64,000 nt of DNA, taken from NCBI GenBank assembly GCA_016716605.1, contig JADJWA010000001.1:124001-188000 (forward strand). Reading direction: 5' to 3'. The position numbers were made by a program, and so were the translations under genes. Shown one piece after another: positions 26,013 to 34,352 of the stretch; the stretch's first letter is position 1; each line of letters begins with the position of its first letter. The notes under the pieces were generated by a model. The model was not told where the DNA came from, made no database searches, and worked only from the letters and a program-made list of their open reading frames with translations. The DNA comes from Flavobacteriales bacterium. GTDB taxonomy: Bacteria; Bacteroidota; Bacteroidia; Flavobacteriales_F; PHOS-HE28.

Positions 26013-28760
26013 ATGGGTTGGGTCCGCGGTATAGTTGGTCGCACGGCCTGGCAGCCGGTACCACCGATCAGCGCACGGGCTTGCGTGATGGCCACGCTGG
26101 TTTTCACCAACACGGTCGGGGCGCAGGTTCCAGTGGATATGAAGCCGTGCTGGAAACTATTCGCCGGCGGCGACATGAAGCAGATCGCAGCGTGCATCGA
26201 ACGACATGAGCGATGGTGCACCGGGCCTTCCGCCTCTGCGGCAGAACGGGCCGAGTTCTGGGCGCTGAAGGGCCAGTACGCACACGCGAACCGCGACCTG
26301 GAGCAGGCTGAGACCCTGATGCTGAAGGCCTATTCCAATTATCTGGAAGCTGGTTCGCCGTGGAAGCTCGGCAACAAGATCCTCCGCGTGCTGGGTTATT
26401 GCGCCTATGAGAAGGGCGACTATCACCGCGGGTTGGTGTACTACCGCGAGAATCTCGCCATCCACCTCCGGGAAGAACCCGACAAGGCCGGCAACGTGGC
26501 AGGCGCCCACTACAACGTGGGCAACTGCTTTTGGGGTCTGGATCAACGCGATAGTTGCTCTATCCATTACAATGAAGCCCTCCGCATATGGAGATCGGTG
26601 GAAGGCGGCGGGCCACCCATGGTGGCCTATGTCCACGAGGTCCTGGGTACCCATGCGTGGGAAGCCGGTGATCAGCGTGGGGCGCTCGAGCACTTCAACC
26701 TGGCCGCAGCGCGCCAATTGAAGGACGCTCCAGCAACGGACGCAGCGGATACCATGGCCGACAGCGCCGCTGTGGCCGCGACCGGCGGGCACCCTGACGA
26801 AGCATTGCGTTTGTACCAGCAGGCCTTGGAGTTCAGGGAGCGCACGCTGGGACCCGATCATCCGAGCACGGCGTGCATGAGCAGCGAGCTGGCGCGCATG
26901 CTGGCGACCATGGACCGCCCAGAGGAAGCCATGGGGCGTGCGCAGGAAGCGATCTCACGATTGGTCCCCGGCTTCATACCGGCGGATGACTTGAGCAACC
27001 CAAGCGACGTGAAGGCCGCGACGAACCACCGACACTTGCTCGATGCGCTCGTGGTGAAGTACCGCTTGCTGCGCGCTCGACCGGTCGACGCGCGAGCCTC
27101 GCGCGCCGCGGATGAATGCATCGACTTGTCCGTGCAATGCATCGAGCATCTCCGTACCGGTGCGCTCGCCGAGGGGTCCAAGTTGTTCTGGACCACCCAG
27201 GTGCGGGACTTCATCGAAGAAGCGCTGGAGCATTGCCGTACACGCTTCACGCGGGATGGTGATGAAGCCTCCATCGAGCGTGCGATAACGCTCATGGAAC
27301 TCAGCCGGAACGCCCTGCTCGCCGAGGCGATGCGCGCACTGGAAGCGCTGTCGGACGCCGGCCTTCCGCGCGAACTCATCGATGAGGAACGAACGCTCAA
27401 GGCGCGGATCGCGGAGATGCGGCGCTACATCCTGCTGGAAGAGAAGAAATGCGACCGCATGGATGTGGACAAGGTGGGCTTATGGCGCAATGCCGCTGCC
27501 GCGGGCCAGGCCGAGCTCGATGGCTTGATCCAGCGGATGGCCGTGGAACACCCTGCCTACCACGAGCTGAAATATGCACCCTCGACGTTCGAGCGGAAGG
27601 CCTTGCAAGCAAGGCTTGGCTCGGATCGTTCGTTGCTGTGCATGTTCCTCGGATCGAAGCATGCATACCTCATCCTGCTCGATGCATCAGGCGCGCAATT
27701 CGTGAGGAACGATGATGTCCTGGGCATGCAGCAAGCAGCCAAGGGCTTGCGGGACCTGCTTGCTGATCGCGCGCGTTCGCTCACTGATCCGCAAGGGGCC
27801 TATGCCGTCTTCACCGAACATGCGCGAACGTTGCACCAACTCCTGTTCGGAGGAATCACCGTCCCCCCTCGTACGGCGCTCGTGATCGTTCCCGATGGAC
27901 CGTTCCACCAGCTGCCGTGGGAAGTGCTGCTGACCGACGCGCCGCGATCGGCCACGCGCGACTACAGCGCCTTACCCTACCTGCTTCGATCGCATGCGAT
28001 CAGTTACGTGGCCTCGATCCGGAACTGGATGCGCAGCGCATCTCCTTCGACCAGCACTGGCGAGTACCTCGGCGTGGCGGCGAGCTATCCAGCATCCACG
28101 GGCTTGGTGGAACTGCGCTCCAATGCGGATGAGGTGGAGGCTGTGCGCGAGCTGCTCGGCGGTGAGTTGCTGATCGGCGATGCGGCGACGGAATCGGCGT
28201 TCAAGCGGATGGCAGCAGAAGCCTCGATCCTCCACCTGGCGATGCACACCGCCATGGATGATATCGACCCGATGAATTCGGTGTTCGCCTTCGCACGCGT
28301 TGACAGCCTTGAGGATGGAAGGCTGCATCTCCACGAGATCTTCAACCTGGACCTGCATGTGCGCTTGGCCGTGCTCAGCGCCTGTCGTACTGGGGACGGC
28401 CGCGCCGTGAACGGGGAAGGCGTGATGAGCGCGGCCCGTGCATTCGCACACGCGGGTTGCCCGTCCATGGTGATGAGCTTGTGGAATTGCGAGGACGAAG
28501 CCGCACGTTCGATCATCGCATCCTTCTTCGGGCACGCCGCCCAAGGGATGGCCCTCGACCAGGCCTTGCAAAGCGCGAAGCTCGACTACCTGGAACAGAG
28601 CGATCCACAGAAGGCGCATCCGTACTACTGGTCCACCATGGTGCTCATGGGCGATGAGCGTGTGATGGGACTCAGCAAGCCGTGGTACAAGCGAAACTGG
28701 ATCTGGATCGTGCTCGGCGGGATCCTGGTACTACTGCTCGTCAGGAAGCGCTTCCAATAG
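26013..28760 (+). CDS. TPR-CHAT membrane-anchored protease-like protein
   Basis: 915 aa. Residues about 50-300 are tetratricopeptide repeats (ALKGQYAHANRDLEQAE, LRVLGYCAYEKGDYHRG, AHYNVGNCFWGLDQRD). A helical linker follows, then a C-terminal CHAT domain, a caspase-like cysteine protease fold, about 590-880. The predicted catalytic dyad is His745 (LHLAMHTAMDD) and Cys791 (LSACRTGDG). The last residues form a membrane helix (WIWIVLGGILVLLLV) followed by RKRFQ. The N-terminus has a weak signal-like stretch ending VGAQ, so the CHAT domain is probably periplasmic. The ATG at 26088 is an alternative start. Its 3' end overlaps the convergent anti-sigma-like gene by 30 bp. CHAT proteases cleave partner proteins; the partner here is unknown. 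Confidence 0.86.
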   Translation: MGWVRGIVGRTAWQPVPPISARACVMATLVFTNTVGAQVPVDMKPCWKLFAGGDMKQIAACIERHERWCTGPSASAAERAEFWALKGQYAHANRDLEQAETLMLKAYSNYLEAGSPWKLGNKILRVLGYCAYEKGDYHRGLVYYRENLAIHLREEPDKAGNVAGAHYNVGNCFWGLDQRDSCSIHYNEALRIWRSVEGGGPPMVAYVHEVLGTHAWEAGDQRGALEHFNLAAARQLKDAPATDAADTMADSAAVAATGGHPDEALRLYQQALEFRERTLGPDHPSTACMSSELARMLATMDRPEEAMGRAQEAISRLVPGFIPADDLSNPSDVKAATNHRHLLDALVVKYRLLRARPVDARASRAADECIDLSVQCIEHLRTGALAEGSKLFWTTQVRDFIEEALEHCRTRFTRDGDEASIERAITLMELSRNALLAEAMRALEALSDAGLPRELIDEERTLKARIAEMRRYILLEEKKCDRMDVDKVGLWRNAAAAGQAELDGLIQRMAVEHPAYHELKYAPSTFERKALQARLGSDRSLLCMFLGSKHAYLILLDASGAQFVRNDDVLGMQQAAKGLRDLLADRARSLTDPQGAYAVFTEHARTLHQLLFGGITVPPRTALVIVPDGPFHQLPWEVLLTDAPRSATRDYSALPYLLRSHAISYVASIRNWMRSASPSTSTGEYLGVAASYPASTGLVELRSNADEVEAVRELLGGELLIGDAATESAFKRMAAEASILHLAMHTAMDDIDPMNSVFAFARVDSLEDGRLHLHEIFNLDLHVRLAVLSACRTGDGRAVNGEGVMSAARAFAHAGCPSMVMSLWNCEDEAARSIIASFFGHAAQGMALDQALQSAKLDYLEQSDPQKAHPYYWSTMVLMGDERVMGLSKPWYKRNWIWIVLGGILVLLLVRKRFQ

Positions 28761-29483
28761 CCTTGCCGCTTCGGTGTGCTTGTATGCACCGGCATCGCGA
28801 AGCGCGGTGAATTGCACGCGGGCCAGTGCATGGTCCCCGTGGTTCATGGCCGCCAAGCCAAGGTACCAGCGCGCAGAAGCAAGAAGATCATTGTCCGTGG
28901 CGAGCACCTCTTGGAAGGCACGCATCGCTGCTTGTGGATCCGGGTTGGTCTTCAAGAGCAGGCACTGCCCGCGATAGAATGCGACCATATAGGCAGGCGC
29001 CGCATCGCTCGTCATCGTGTCGAGCCCGGTGATCGCGTCATCGTAACGCTCCTCCGAGTACGCATCTGCGAAGTGCGTCCATGCCGGATCATTCGCTCCA
29101 TCATCGCTGCGTTCCCGATCCGGACCGGGATAGGCTACCATGTGCTCGGCGTACAGGTCCGAGGTGCTCGCCTGGCGCGATGCGAAGAAGTAGCTGACTC
29201 CGATAAGGACCAACACCGATGCGGCAATGGCGAGCCAACCGCGCCTCGTGATGGGGATCAGGCGCCCGCGGCGTTCCGGGAATACCTCGGCATGGATCGC
29301 TGCCAGCCGCTGCTTGAGCCGTTGGTCACCGGCGATCCGAACGACCGCCGCCGCAGCGCGGAACTGCCGGAACTGCTCCGCGAATGAAGGATCCGCGCGC
29401 ATGCGCGCCTCGAAGTCCGCCCGTTCGGCCGTGGTCGATCGACCCTTCAAGTAGGACTCGAACAGTTCTTCGTGCGTGTTCAT
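28731..29483 (-). CDS. Single-span membrane TPR protein, candidate anti-sigma factor
   Basis: 250 aa from the ATG at 29483 (MNTHEELFESYLKGR), which overlaps the sigma-factor stop by ATGA. The N-terminal ~85 residues are charged helices (cytoplasmic), typical of the region that binds ECF sigma factors, but no zinc motif is seen. A membrane helix at about 90-105 (WLAIAASVLVLIGVSYFF) follows. The C-terminal ~130 residues, predicted periplasmic, contain TPR-like hairpins (AFYRGQCLLLKTNPDPQAAM, ARWYLGLAAMNHGDHALA). Transcribed directly behind the sigma gene, the usual arrangement for sigma/anti-sigma pairs. The role is inferred from topology and position. Its 3' end overlaps the CHAT gene on the other strand. 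Confidence 0.66.
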   Translation of the reverse strand: MNTHEELFESYLKGRSTTAERADFEARMRADPSFAEQFRQFRAAAAVVRIAGDQRLKQRLAAIHAEVFPERRGRLIPITRRGWLAIAASVLVLIGVSYFFASRQASTSDLYAEHMVAYPGPDRERSDDGANDPAWTHFADAYSEERYDDAITGLDTMTSDAAPAYMVAFYRGQCLLLKTNPDPQAAMRAFQEVLATDNDLLASARWYLGLAAMNHGDHALARVQFTALRDAGAYKHTEAARLLEALPDEQ

Positions 29484-30079
29484 GAGCGTTGGTCCTGCAA
29501 TTCGTTCAACCAATGCGCTAGGCCACCGTGCTCATCCATCTTCTCCTTCAAGCCCTTCAGGCACTTGTACTTCTTGTTGCGCGCGTTCTGCTCGTCCTTC
29601 AACCCTGTGTGTGCCGCGATCTCGCGCATATCAAGATCCTCATAGAAGCTCAGCAACAGGATCCGCTTGCACGCCTCGCCCAACTGATCGAAGAGCGCCA
29701 GCACCATCGAACGACGTTCGGCATCGATCAGCTCGATCAAAGGCGTTCCGTAACTCACCAGGTCCGCTTCCGCATCATCCGAAATGCGTCCGCGCTTCCG
29801 AAGCGACTTCAACCAGAGGTAGCGGCAGATGCTGTACAGGTAGGTGCCGATCGCGCTCTCACCATTGAAGCGGTCCTCCTTGATGTTCCGGTAGAGGACC
29901 AGAACACCGTCCTGGAACACATCGCGCGCAGCATCGGCATCGCCGCTGTTGCGTTGCACGTACCCGCTCACCGCGTGGAAATGCTCCCGATAGATCTGCT
30001 TCAAGGCCATGTCCTCTTCGATCGTGCCCTTCCTCAGGTGCGCGATCAGCTCCGCGTCGCTGGCGTGTGCCGGGCCCAT
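29480..30079 (-). CDS. ECF-type RNA polymerase sigma factor
   Basis: 199 aa. Region 2 (EEDMALKQIYREHFHAVSGYV, in two overlapping parts, then ARDVFQDGVLVLYRNI) and region 4 (LFDQLGEACKRILLLSFYE, with MREIAAHTGLKDEQNARNKK as the DNA-binding helix-turn-helix) are both present; regions 1 and 3 are absent, as in group 4 sigma factors. It drives a promoter set that cannot be seen here. First gene of a two-gene operon with the membrane protein; a TAGCTTCG element 13 bp upstream suggests transcription by the housekeeping sigma. Confidence 0.9.
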   Translation of the reverse strand: MGPAHASDAELIAHLRKGTIEEDMALKQIYREHFHAVSGYVQRNSGDADAARDVFQDGVLVLYRNIKEDRFNGESAIGTYLYSICRYLWLKSLRKRGRISDDAEADLVSYGTPLIELIDAERRSMVLALFDQLGEACKRILLLSFYEDLDMREIAAHTGLKDEQNARNKKYKCLKGLKEKMDEHGGLAHWLNELQDQRS

Positions 30080-30092
30080 GCTTCTCCTGCGA

Positions 30093-30100
30093 CGAAGCTA
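30093..30100 (-). promoter_or_regulatory. -7-like element TAGCTTCG before the ECF sigma gene
   Basis: Minus-strand TAGCTTCG fits TAnnTTYG, 13 bp from the sigma-factor ATG at 30079. No good -33 TTTG at the usual distance. Confidence 0.5.
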
Positions 30101-30271
30101 ATGGGAAGGTATGCGGTGGCTGATCGTTTGTGAGGTCGATCGTGCATTGGTCCCCAAGCGGGGGCTCGCCGTAACCACCCGAAGAATTTTCCCCTGGCCG
30201 GTTACGATCCACCTGGGGTCAGGGACCAAGAGGCAGATCCGCGCATAAGCGCAACAACGCCTCCCACGACC

Positions 30272-33200
30272 ATGAAGCACCTGAACACCCTCCTGCGCTG
30301 GACGGCCATCATCACCCTGCTGCACTTCGCAACCCCGCTCTCCGCGCAGGACAGCGATGGCGATGGTGCGCCGGACCAAATCGACAATTGCCCGACGACG
30401 CCCAATCCGGGCCAGCTGGATAGCGATAGCGATGGCGTGGGCGATGCTTGCGACAACTGCGGCATGCTGCCGAATCCATTCCAAGTGAACATGGATATGG
30501 ACGGATTCGGCGACGCGTGCGACAACTGCCCCTTTGTGCCCAACGACCAGTCGGATATCGACGGCGATGGCATCGGAGACGCCTGCGATGGGTGCCCTTT
30601 CGATTGCGATGACGGTGACCCATGCACCTTCGACATGTGCGTTGACAATGCCTGTGCGCATGGGCCGCTCCCTGTTCCACCAACGGCGTTGGCCCAACCC
30701 GCCACGCCACCAGGCTGCCTGGTGTACATGGGCCGAGACGTGCTCATCAACTTGAGCATTGATGAAGCGCAGAGTACCACTGCACCCGATTACACCCCCA
30801 GCGATAGCGCGGTAGTGGCCGTGTTCGCTGGCAGCGTGCTCTCGGGTACAGACCTCTGCTTCGACTATGTGGTTACCCACTACTTCGAGCCTGCCACGGT
30901 GCCCGCCGAACAACTGGTGGAGCCCGAAGGCCCGAATTGCATGCAATACAAGGGCGTCATCGTGATCGTGAACGGCGCGCAGGACGATGCGCTGACGACC
31001 GTTGAGGACGATTTCGTTCCCACGGCCGAAGGCGCTGTGGTGCTTTTCGCCGGGAGCATCGTGGTGGACTTCGTCGCTTGCTTCACCTACGAGGTGGCGC
31101 ACCATTTCGAGCCGTATGCCATACCTGAGAGCGAACTGGCCCAGCCTGCCACGCCTGCACCATGCCTGGCATACATGGGCCGTGATGTGTTCCTCAACGG
31201 CAGCATCGCCGTAGAGCTCGTCACCATCGACACTGACTACGTCCCCTCCCCGGATCATTCAGTGGTGTTGTTCACCGAGACCATCGTCGAGGACTTCGTG
31301 ACCTGCCTTGACTACATCGTCACGCATTACTACGAGCCCGTTGCCGCTGATCCCGCGGAGTTCGAACCTCCACCCGCGACGGATCCCTGCCTGGTGTACA
31401 TGGGCCGCGTGGTCTACACGGACTTCACCTATGACGAGGAGCGCTCCACGCTTCCCTTCGATACGGTTCCGAGCCCATGGGGCGATTCGATCATGGTTTC
31501 GTTGACCCTGGTGAACCCGCCGATCCTTTGCTACGATCATATCATCACCCACTACTACGAGCCGCTGCCCATTCCTGCATCCGCGCTCATAGCACCGGAT
31601 CCTTCACCGTGCTACATCCTGCTTGGCCGATCGGTTCACAGGAACGGCCTATACGATTACAATCTGTCAGACCTCCCCGAAGGCACGACGACCCCGACGG
31701 GTGGTACTACACAGGAGAGCACCGGTACGGTCAGCTTCAACAGCGACCCTTGCTATGCCTACGTGGTGACGTTCCTGTACGCACCCCTTCCGATCCCACC
31801 TGAAGCGCTGGTGCCCCCGGCGGCTCCCGGGCCATGCTACACCTACATCGGTCGCGAGGTCCTGCTGAACAGCGAGATCGCCCTTGAACACACGGATGTC
31901 CCCTTGGACTACGTTCCGTCAACCGATGCGCAGGTCTTTGTCACCTCGTCAACGCTGGTCGTGGAAGGCACGGTGTGCTACGACTATGTGATCACGTTCT
32001 ACTTCGAGCCCACCGATTGCGATGATGGCGATCCTTGCACCCTCGATGAATGCAACCTCGGGATATGCACGCACACGCCATACGCACCGCCGGCAGGGTT
32101 CCTGGATCCGCCTCCCTTCCCTTGCTATACCTACGTAGGGCGGCACGTAGCCGAGAATAGCGTGTTCAGCACGGCGCTCTCCACCCTTCCCGTGGATTAT
32201 GAGCCACCGTTCAACGGGGAGTTCATCATCTCCGGGCAGACCCTCGTTCAGGACTTCGTCACGTGCTACGACTACGCCATTCAATTCTTCTACAACCCGC
32301 TATCCTGCGATGATGGCGACCCCTGCACGATCGATACTTGCGATCCAGCCACCGGCGTTTGCGTGTACACGCCAATGAACTGCGACGATGGCGACCCTTG
32401 TACGATCGATCTCTGCTTCAATGGCACCTGCCTCAACCTGCTCCAGAGCTGCAGTGATGGCGACCCATGCACCTTCGACTACTGCGATGCGCTGGGCGAA
32501 TGCCAGCACGACCCCGTTGCGGAATCGACCCTTGAGATCGACACGGATGGCAATGGCGATGAGACGAATTGGGAGATCCGCGCCGAAGGATCGGGTGCCG
32601 TGGTATGCAACGGCTCCTCGTACCCTGACAATGCCACGATCACGGCGGATTGCTGCCTGCCGGACGGCTGCTACACCTTGCACGTGTTCGACGATGGCAG
32701 CGACGGCATCGCGGGCGGTGGATATGTCCTTCGCGCACCCGGTGGCCAGCGGATCATCGACAACGGTGGCAACTTCAGCAGTGGCGATGAGAGCACCAGC
32801 GCGGAAGGCTTCTGCCTCCCCATGGGCAATGACCGACTGATCAGTGCAAGCTGCGACCGCCTCGACCTGCGCCGAGGCATCAACGGCGCATGCTCGGATG
32901 TGCTCACCGCCGACCTCACGCCGAACAGCGCACCGAACAACGTGTTCCAGTTCTGGTTCTACGACCCCAATGGTGGGCTGAGCTTCCGTTGGCCGGCCAA
33001 TTCGGCTGGCTTGAACCAGGTGAACATGTACAGCCTGGGCTCGCTCGTCGAGAACAAACTGTACAACGTGCGCGTGCGCACCCGGATCAGCCCGGGTAAC
33101 TGGCGCGCGTGGGGGCCGGCCTGCCGCATCATGATCAACAACGGCTTGGGCCAATGCCCGATGACGGAGCTACAGGATGAAGCCGGCGCGCATTTCTCCT

Positions 33201-33880
33201 GCGGCGTGACCAAGCCACTCGGCAACGGCACACCCAACCTGGTGTACGCCAAGCCGCGCACCCGCAAGACCGGTAGCTGCGCGAACCAGCAAGCGAACAA
33301 GTACCAGTTCCGCTTCCGCATCCCGAGCGAAGGCGTGGTGATCGTGAAGAATGGCGTGAGCAGCAACCCGTGGACCTACTTGAACATGACCAACGTAGCA
33401 GGCACGCCCCTGCCAAACGGCACCGTGCTGCAGCCCTGTGCGCAGTATGAAGTGGAAGCGCGTGCCAGCTTCGATGGCGGCGCCACCTGGTGCGTAGGCA
33501 CGAATGCGGACATGTACACCAACCTCACCCCGTGGGGCGATGTATGCACCGTGTTCACCACCTGCGCCTTCGGCATGGCTGAAGAGAGCTCTTCAAGCGA
33601 AGCTGGTCAGTCCGAGCGGAGCGTGGGACTGTACCCCAACCCGAACGACGGCAGCCAGCTGACGCTGAGCATGCCGCATGTGGAGGAGGGCGTGAACACG
33701 GTCTCGGTTGACATCTACGATGCCTTCGGAAAGCGAGTGGCCCAGCGCACGATCGGCGTGCAGGACGGCTATGTGAACACCTCGATCGCCCTGAACAGCG
33801 AACTGGCCAACGGCATGTACATGGTGAGCATCACTGCTGGAAGTGCCATTTACACCGAGCGCTTGGTGATCCAGAAGTAA
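30272..33880 (+). CDS. Type IX-secreted protein with seven ~75-residue repeats (cargo 2)
   Basis: 1202 aa. A signal peptide ends TPLSAQ. Thrombospondin type 3 repeats (DSDGVGDACDNC and variants) are at about 27-105. Five CDDGDPCT-type cysteine units lie near 111, 582, 678, 702 and 726. Seven copies of a repeat start at residues 147, 221, 297, 372, 446, 521 and 617, each opening with PC-x-Y-x-GR-x-V and closing with C-x-DY-x-x-T-x-YYEP; I do not recognise it as a named family. From about 753 comes the module shared with cargos 1 and 3. The final ~85 residues form the type IX sorting domain (LYPNPND, DIYDAFGKRVAQR, MYMVSITAGS). Secreted to the surface. No enzyme motif. Divergent from the ECF sigma gene; no clear promoter of its own was found. 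Confidence 0.86.
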   Translation: MKHLNTLLRWTAIITLLHFATPLSAQDSDGDGAPDQIDNCPTTPNPGQLDSDSDGVGDACDNCGMLPNPFQVNMDMDGFGDACDNCPFVPNDQSDIDGDGIGDACDGCPFDCDDGDPCTFDMCVDNACAHGPLPVPPTALAQPATPPGCLVYMGRDVLINLSIDEAQSTTAPDYTPSDSAVVAVFAGSVLSGTDLCFDYVVTHYFEPATVPAEQLVEPEGPNCMQYKGVIVIVNGAQDDALTTVEDDFVPTAEGAVVLFAGSIVVDFVACFTYEVAHHFEPYAIPESELAQPATPAPCLAYMGRDVFLNGSIAVELVTIDTDYVPSPDHSVVLFTETIVEDFVTCLDYIVTHYYEPVAADPAEFEPPPATDPCLVYMGRVVYTDFTYDEERSTLPFDTVPSPWGDSIMVSLTLVNPPILCYDHIITHYYEPLPIPASALIAPDPSPCYILLGRSVHRNGLYDYNLSDLPEGTTTPTGGTTQESTGTVSFNSDPCYAYVVTFLYAPLPIPPEALVPPAAPGPCYTYIGREVLLNSEIALEHTDVPLDYVPSTDAQVFVTSSTLVVEGTVCYDYVITFYFEPTDCDDGDPCTLDECNLGICTHTPYAPPAGFLDPPPFPCYTYVGRHVAENSVFSTALSTLPVDYEPPFNGEFIISGQTLVQDFVTCYDYAIQFFYNPLSCDDGDPCTIDTCDPATGVCVYTPMNCDDGDPCTIDLCFNGTCLNLLQSCSDGDPCTFDYCDALGECQHDPVAESTLEIDTDGNGDETNWEIRAEGSGAVVCNGSSYPDNATITADCCLPDGCYTLHVFDDGSDGIAGGGYVLRAPGGQRIIDNGGNFSSGDESTSAEGFCLPMGNDRLISASCDRLDLRRGINGACSDVLTADLTPNSAPNNVFQFWFYDPNGGLSFRWPANSAGLNQVNMYSLGSLVENKLYNVRVRTRISPGNWRAWGPACRIMINNGLGQCPMTELQDEAGAHFSCGVTKPLGNGTPNLVYAKPRTRKTGSCANQQANKYQFRFRIPSEGVVIVKNGVSSNPWTYLNMTNVAGTPLPNGTVLQPCAQYEVEARASFDGGATWCVGTNADMYTNLTPWGDVCTVFTTCAFGMAEESSSSEAGQSERSVGLYPNPNDGSQLTLSMPHVEEGVNTVSVDIYDAFGKRVAQRTIGVQDGYVNTSIALNSELANGMYMVSITAGSAIYTERLVIQK
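30710..32299 (+). repeat. Seven tandem repeats of ~225 bp (coding)
   Basis: Repeat copies begin at 30710, 30932, 31160, 31385, 31607, 31832 and 32120. Spacing is 222-228 bp, except that a CDDGD unit is inserted before the last copy. Copies are diverged at DNA level but keep PC, GR, V and YEP positions. Confidence 0.75.
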
Positions 33881-33918
33881 GGACTGCGAGCAGCCCTATC
33901 ACTCGACCCTGAATGCAT

Positions 33919-33949
33919 AGCCCCCGTTTGCTCTTAGCAAGCGGGGGCT
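33919..33949 (+). terminator. Terminator after cargo 2
   Basis: AGCCCCCGTTTGCT (33919-33932) pairs with AGCAAGCGGGGGCT (33936-33949) with one G-T pair and a three-base loop, then TCTTGCG; 38 bp after the stop. Confidence 0.85.
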
Positions 33950-34055
33950 TCTTGCGCTCCATGGACCGGGTGAGCTTTTGCACTCCGATCAAAGGAGCCA
34001 TTCAACCGGGACCGAACCGGATCCGCGATCGGAATATTCCAGCTTATCGAAAAGC

Positions 34056-34091
34056 AACGCTTGACAATGTAAAATCTCCCGGTTAGCTTGG
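34056..34091 (+). promoter_or_regulatory. Promoter of cargo 3 (AACGCTTGACA box)
   Basis: AACGCTTGACA (34056-34066), 17 bp, then TAGCTTGG (34084-34091). It matches the element in front of cargo 1 base for base in the upstream box. Confidence 0.62.
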
Positions 34092-34352
34092 CTCCTTCTA
34101 AGGGATTTCCTGCAAGGATCCCGAAGACGATCGGCCCGGTTTGCAAGGCCAGCCGATTGAGGAACCGCCTGAACTCAGAGAAAGGACTTGGGAACCTGAC
34201 CCAACCCACAAGCCCCCTGACCCCCATTCCCCTATCGCTCCCGATATGCGCTTCGCGCTACGGGACTTGCATCCAGGCAACCGCCTTACCAACGTCTTGG
34301 CGCCACGGAGGCCGCCGCCAATCTCCCCTTTCCTAAACCAAAACCCAAGACC

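Larger units (their letters stand above)
33881..34352. other. Intergenic region before cargo 3
   Basis: 472 bp: the terminator at 33919-33949 and a promoter-like segment at 34056-34091. The remaining ~260 bp of predicted leader is C-rich just before the ATG at 34353. Short open frames here (for example 34088-34336) lack a protein-like pattern and are not called. Confidence 0.55.

Noticed and set aside
26013..30271. Type III-E CRISPR-like locus because of TPR-CHAT next to a sigma factor
   Set aside because: No direct-repeat array and no Cas7-11-like gene lie in the window; only the analogy in partner types remains.
30350..30600. Short periodic DNA repeats resembling a CRISPR array
   Set aside because: They are in-frame GAT GGC GAC-type codons of thrombospondin type 3 repeats; spacing is coding periodicity with no unique spacers. 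The same holds near 24350 and 36000.
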